The notes under the pieces: generated by a model | Database searches by the model: none | What the model was told of the DNA's origin: nothing | The model's input: only the letters and a program-made list of their open reading frames with translations | DNA from: Methyloceanibacter caenitepidi | GTDB taxonomy: Bacteria; Pseudomonadota; Alphaproteobacteria; Rhizobiales; Methyloligellaceae | Direction: 5' to 3' | DNA length: 64,000 nt | Assembly (NCBI RefSeq): GCF_000828475.1 | Contig: NZ_AP014648.1 | Coordinates: 3,235,400 to 3,299,399, forward strand | Shown: positions 61,609 to 64,000 of the stretch, in pieces | Layout of the letters: the number at the start of each line of letters is the position of its first letter | Numbering within the stretch: position 1 is the stretch's first letter | Position numbers and translations under genes: made by a program

Positions 61609-62391
61609 TTGCTGCTTAGGTTCGGCGCGTACCGGTCTGTCTGGGCCGGAACGGTACCGGCTTGGCCCCATCGGCCGGGACCGGACAACGGGGGACTTTG
61701 CGACAGAGGGGATACCAGACTGGTCACTCGGGGGACATTTTTGGCGGCGGCAGGCGCCGTCATTCTAACCGCGCTGTGCCTCAGCGGCTGCACGGGGCGT
61801 TCGCCCGTCGGTCTGCCCATGGCCGCGACCACGGACGAACGCGAGTGCCTCGTCCGGGCCATGTATTTCGAATCCAACCGGTCCAGCTACGACGGAAGCA
61901 TGGCTGTTGGCAGCGTCGTCATGAACCGGGTGGAGTCAGAGCGCTTTCCGGACACGATCTGCGGCGTCGTCGGCCAGCACAAACAGTTCGCGTCCGGCGT
62001 TCTGACAAAGCCAATGGATCCCAAGCAGATGAAAGTTGCAGTGGCTGCAGCCGATACCGTCCTAAAGGGCGGGCGGCACCCGAAAGTGGGCCCGGCCATG
62101 CATTTTCACGCAGCCGGCTACAACAATCCCTACCCAGCGAAGTACATGACGGTTGCCGGCGGCAACGCCTTCTATCTCAAGCCCGGGCGGCGCTGGCAGC
62201 ACGAATATACGGGTAGCGTTTCGACGGCACAGTCGAAGCCGGTGGAGAATCTGACAAAGCGCGCCTCCACGATCCTTGCCGGCGCGGCGTCGGTCGTTCC
62301 TGGCGCGGCGGCCGCGGGCGTTCCGTGCCAGGGCACGGAGGATCCGGGCGCCATTTCGCTGGCTTGCGAAACGGAAGCCGCCGGACGCTAG
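61609..62391 (+). CDS. SleB-type cell wall hydrolase, probable lipoprotein (up to 260 aa)
   Basis: The catalytic domain (~75-210) is Hydrolase_2/SleB: CLVRAMYFESNRSSYDGSMA with the conserved Glu, VVMNRVESERFPDTICGVVG, then HFHAAGYNNPYPAKY. A hydrophobic segment ending in LCLSGC is a lipobox, so it is probably a membrane lipoprotein acting on peptidoglycan. The start is uncertain: TTG 61609 begins the open frame, but TTG 61741 with GGGGGAC upstream lies just before the hydrophobic segment. There is no ATG before the lipobox. Confidence 0.8.
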   Translation: MLLRFGAYRSVWAGTVPAWPHRPGPDNGGLCDRGDTRLVTRGTFLAAAGAVILTALCLSGCTGRSPVGLPMAATTDERECLVRAMYFESNRSSYDGSMAVGSVVMNRVESERFPDTICGVVGQHKQFASGVLTKPMDPKQMKVAVAAADTVLKGGRHPKVGPAMHFHAAGYNNPYPAKYMTVAGGNAFYLKPGRRWQHEYTGSVSTAQSKPVENLTKRASTILAGAASVVPGAAAAGVPCQGTEDPGAISLACETEAAGR

Positions 62392-62468
62392 GGCAACCGC
62401 GTCAAAGAAATGCCGCCGCGAGCGGACCCGCGACGGCTTTACAGTCCACCAAGCGCAAACGCTTGTCG

Positions 62469-63014
62469 CTACTCGCCCTTCAGCGCCTTCTCGAAATATT
62501 TGTGCACCACTTTGTCCTGGTTCTCGAGCAGCCAGTCGATCGACGGCTGATAGGTCATGGCCTTGTTGATAGCCTGCCAGGTCGCCTTGCGGTGAATGTC
62601 GAACAGAATCTGGTGGTCGAGATCCTCGACGTCGACGATGCCCGGATTCAGCCACACCGAAACGATGATTCCGAGCTCGTCCGCCTTGTCTTTCGGGATG
62701 TCGCCGGAGCGTACCGCGTCGAGCACACCCATGGCCGTGGCGTACTGCACCGTGCCCATGAGGATGTTCGTGTAACGTGCATCGTCCACCGTAACCTTGC
62801 TCACGCAGATGGTCGGCGGGCGCACCATGACATCGGTATTCAAGAGCGCCAGCACACGGCTGTGGCCCTTCACCTGATCGCCGAGCAGATTGGCGAAAGC
62901 GCTGCCCATGGGGCCGTCCATCTCGCCGATGGCGACTTCGGGCTCCGCGGCCGTGCCGGGCGGTCCGCCGGCGACCAGGCTCTCGCCCACTCTCATGACA
63001 ATACGGTCAGACAT
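62469..63014 (-). CDS. Formaldehyde-activating enzyme (Fae) homologue lacking the catalytic histidine (181 aa)
   Basis: Homologous to Fae, which condenses formaldehyde with tetrahydromethanopterin. Matching segments are RIVMRVGESLVAGG, GSAFANLL, VSKVTVDDARYTNILMG, QYATAMGVLDAVRSGDIPKD and ADELGIIVSVWL. In Fae the catalytic His17 lies in EVAHID; here the aligned stretch reads EVAIGEMDGP, so the histidine is absent. It is therefore probably a Fae2/Fae3-type paralogue of unknown function rather than the main Fae. It stands alone, with no other H4MPT-pathway gene nearby. Confidence 0.8.
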   Translation of the reverse strand: MSDRIVMRVGESLVAGGPPGTAAEPEVAIGEMDGPMGSAFANLLGDQVKGHSRVLALLNTDVMVRPPTICVSKVTVDDARYTNILMGTVQYATAMGVLDAVRSGDIPKDKADELGIIVSVWLNPGIVDVEDLDHQILFDIHRKATWQAINKAMTYQPSIDWLLENQDKVVHKYFEKALKGE

Positions 63015-63144
63015 GATCTGTCTTGTTCCCTCGTTTGGTTTGTGGTGATTGCGCGCGGACTATGCCGGGGCGAGCCGCACATCGCAATGCCTACAAGCGA
63101 GTACAATGCCGCAGGCCGCGCGGCCCGGAAATGGCGCGCACTTT

Positions 63145-63600
63145 TCAGAGCGTCGCCGCAAATTCGTCCATCAGTTTCTGAAGCTCTTCCATTTCAGGAA
63201 ACGCCTCGTAGCGGAATTCTGCCGGCGTCGTGACCCAGGGGAGCTTGTCGCGTGTCATCGTCTCGATGAACGGTCGAGACCACTTCGGGTCGTCGAACAT
63301 GGTCGGGCGCACGTTGACGAAAGCATCGAAACCCACGATGCGGGTGAACACCCAGCTCTTGCAGGTCGCGCAGCAGTAATGATCGAGGGTTGGCCCGTGA
63401 ATGCCGCCCTTCACAGGCTCGCCTTCCAGGACCTTAAACGCCTCCGCCGGAACCATCGCCGTCAGGGAGAATGCGCTCGCACTCATGCGCTGACACCCGC
63501 GGCAATGGCAGGCGGCGGTCAACACAGGCGGGGCGGCGATCTCGACGCGCAAGGCGCCGCACCGGCAGTGACCAACGCATGGAAATTCTGGGTCGCTCAT
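63145..63600 (-). CDS. GFA/CENP-V family zinc protein (151 aa)
   Basis: Glutathione-dependent formaldehyde-activating (GFA) fold: GHCRCGALRVEI, AACHCRGCQRMSASAFS and CCATCKSWVF supply the zinc cysteines. The C-terminal MFDDPKWSRPFIETMTRD is typical of a widespread subfamily. Real S-hydroxymethylglutathione synthase activity is established for few members, so formaldehyde metabolism is only suggestive, though Fae-like is the next gene. Confidence 0.88.
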   Translation of the reverse strand: MSDPEFPCVGHCRCGALRVEIAAPPVLTAACHCRGCQRMSASAFSLTAMVPAEAFKVLEGEPVKGGIHGPTLDHYCCATCKSWVFTRIVGFDAFVNVRPTMFDDPKWSRPFIETMTRDKLPWVTTPAEFRYEAFPEMEELQKLMDEFAATL

Positions 63601-63642
63601 CGTCCCGGACCATAGGCGGGCGCCGGCATACGGAAAACCCGC

Positions 63643-63685
63643 AACAAAAAACCGCCGCTGGGAAACCCAAGCGGCGGTCTTGTTT
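63643..63685 (-). terminator. Intrinsic terminator of the rRNA operon
   Basis: On the minus strand ACCGCCGCTT and AGCGGCGGT pair around GGGTTTCCC-type bases, followed by TTTTTTG. It lies ~125 bp downstream of the 5S gene. The plus-strand side also ends T-rich, so it could work in both directions. Confidence 0.8.
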
Positions 63686-63808
63686 GAAAGGCGCGCGAAA
63701 ACCGCAGCGCCAACGATCGTGGAAGAGGAGAATATCTCGATAAAGCTTCCTCAGCCGCGCCTGCCATAGCGGCGCATGCGTAAGAAGACAACCAACCGTC
63801 CTTGGCAA

Positions 63809-63924
63809 GCCTGGCGACGACCTACTCTCCCAAGTCTTGAGACTTAGTACCATCGGCGCTGGAATGTTTCACGGCCGTGTTCGGGATGGGAACGGGTGGG
63901 GGCACTCCGCAATAATCACCAGGC
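63809..63924 (-). rRNA. rrf: 5S ribosomal RNA
   Basis: About 116 nt on the minus strand, with the conserved CCCATCCCGAACACGGCCGT, GTACTAAGTCTCAAGAC and GGGAGAGTAGGTCG blocks and closing GCCTGG/CCAGGC ends. The remaining ~76 bases to the window edge are the 23S-5S spacer and possibly the last bases of 23S. No tRNA lies between 5S and the terminator. Confidence 0.95.
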
Positions 63925-64000
63925 CAGCGAAGAACGGTTAGTTGCGAAAATCTGATCTCAACTTAGGGCGCTACCGCGCGTCGCGCTGCTTGAGCACGCT

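Overview
This window looks like a chromosomal segment of a methylotrophic alphaproteobacterium of the order Hyphomicrobiales (Methyloceanibacter, Hyphomicrobium or Methylobacterium-like). The pointers are a two-subunit NAD-dependent formate dehydrogenase of the Methylobacterium Fdh1AB type, a tungstate transporter beside it, a homologue of formaldehyde-activating enzyme (Fae), a complete gcvTHP operon, high-GC coding sequence, and an alphaproteobacterial initiator tRNA and 5S rRNA. Genus level is inference. I see no phage, no CRISPR array and no intact insertion sequence.

Layout. 1-5.7 kb (minus): circularly permuted ATP-grasp/alpha-E protein and a 1112-residue transglutaminase-DUF2126 protein. 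5.9-8.2 kb: divergent ArsR/SRPBCC cluster with a SRPBCC-VOC fusion. 8.3-11.3 kb: an orphan kinase-like protein, a LOG-family protein and a catalase-like haem protein. 11.3-17.7 kb: LuxR-type regulator divergent from a five-gene operon (RND exporter, secreted protein, SRPBCC, CruF-like membrane protein, second SRPBCC). 18.4-21.6 kb: small proteins (EF-hand, zinc-ribbon), MgtC-like protein and a cation/Ca2+ antiporter. 21.6-31.4 kb: fdh1BA-mobA-mobB-moeA operon divergent from tupBCA, which together form a formate-oxidising module with its metal supply. 31.7-36.4 kb: gcvT-gcvH-gcvP under a tandem glycine riboswitch.

36.4-37.2 kb holds a relic of a serine recombinase and tRNA-like debris. 37.3-41 kb has two tandem redoxins, a convergent LysR regulator, and two tiny exported proteins behind highly structured leaders. 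41.5-49.1 kb is a compact signalling/polysaccharide locus: hybrid histidine kinase, HlyD-like protein, processive family 2 glycosyltransferase, REC-zinc ribbon-GGDEF-like regulator, and a divergent stand-alone HPt protein. 49.2-53 kb: membrane proteins, universal stress protein, and an APC permease with three small membrane proteins. 53.1-57.3 kb: NarL-type response regulator, PAS hybrid kinase and a second APC permease. 57.5-57.7 kb: a second recombinase relic running antisense into the tRNA-fMet gene. 57.9-60.8 kb: lipid A/undecaprenyl-type glycosylation genes. 60.8-63.6 kb: copper chaperone, SleB-type hydrolase, Fae-like protein and GFA protein. 63.8 kb to the edge: end of an rRNA operon (5S, minus strand).

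The strongest candidates for undescribed biology are the phosphorelay/glycosyltransferase locus (41.5-49.1 kb), the RND-SRPBCC-CruF operon (12.6-17.7 kb), the orphan kinase-like gene (8.3-9.2 kb), the Fae homologue lacking its catalytic histidine (62.5-63.0 kb), and the structured leader of a 34-residue exported peptide (39.9-40.4 kb). All functional statements come from reading motifs; no database search was run.
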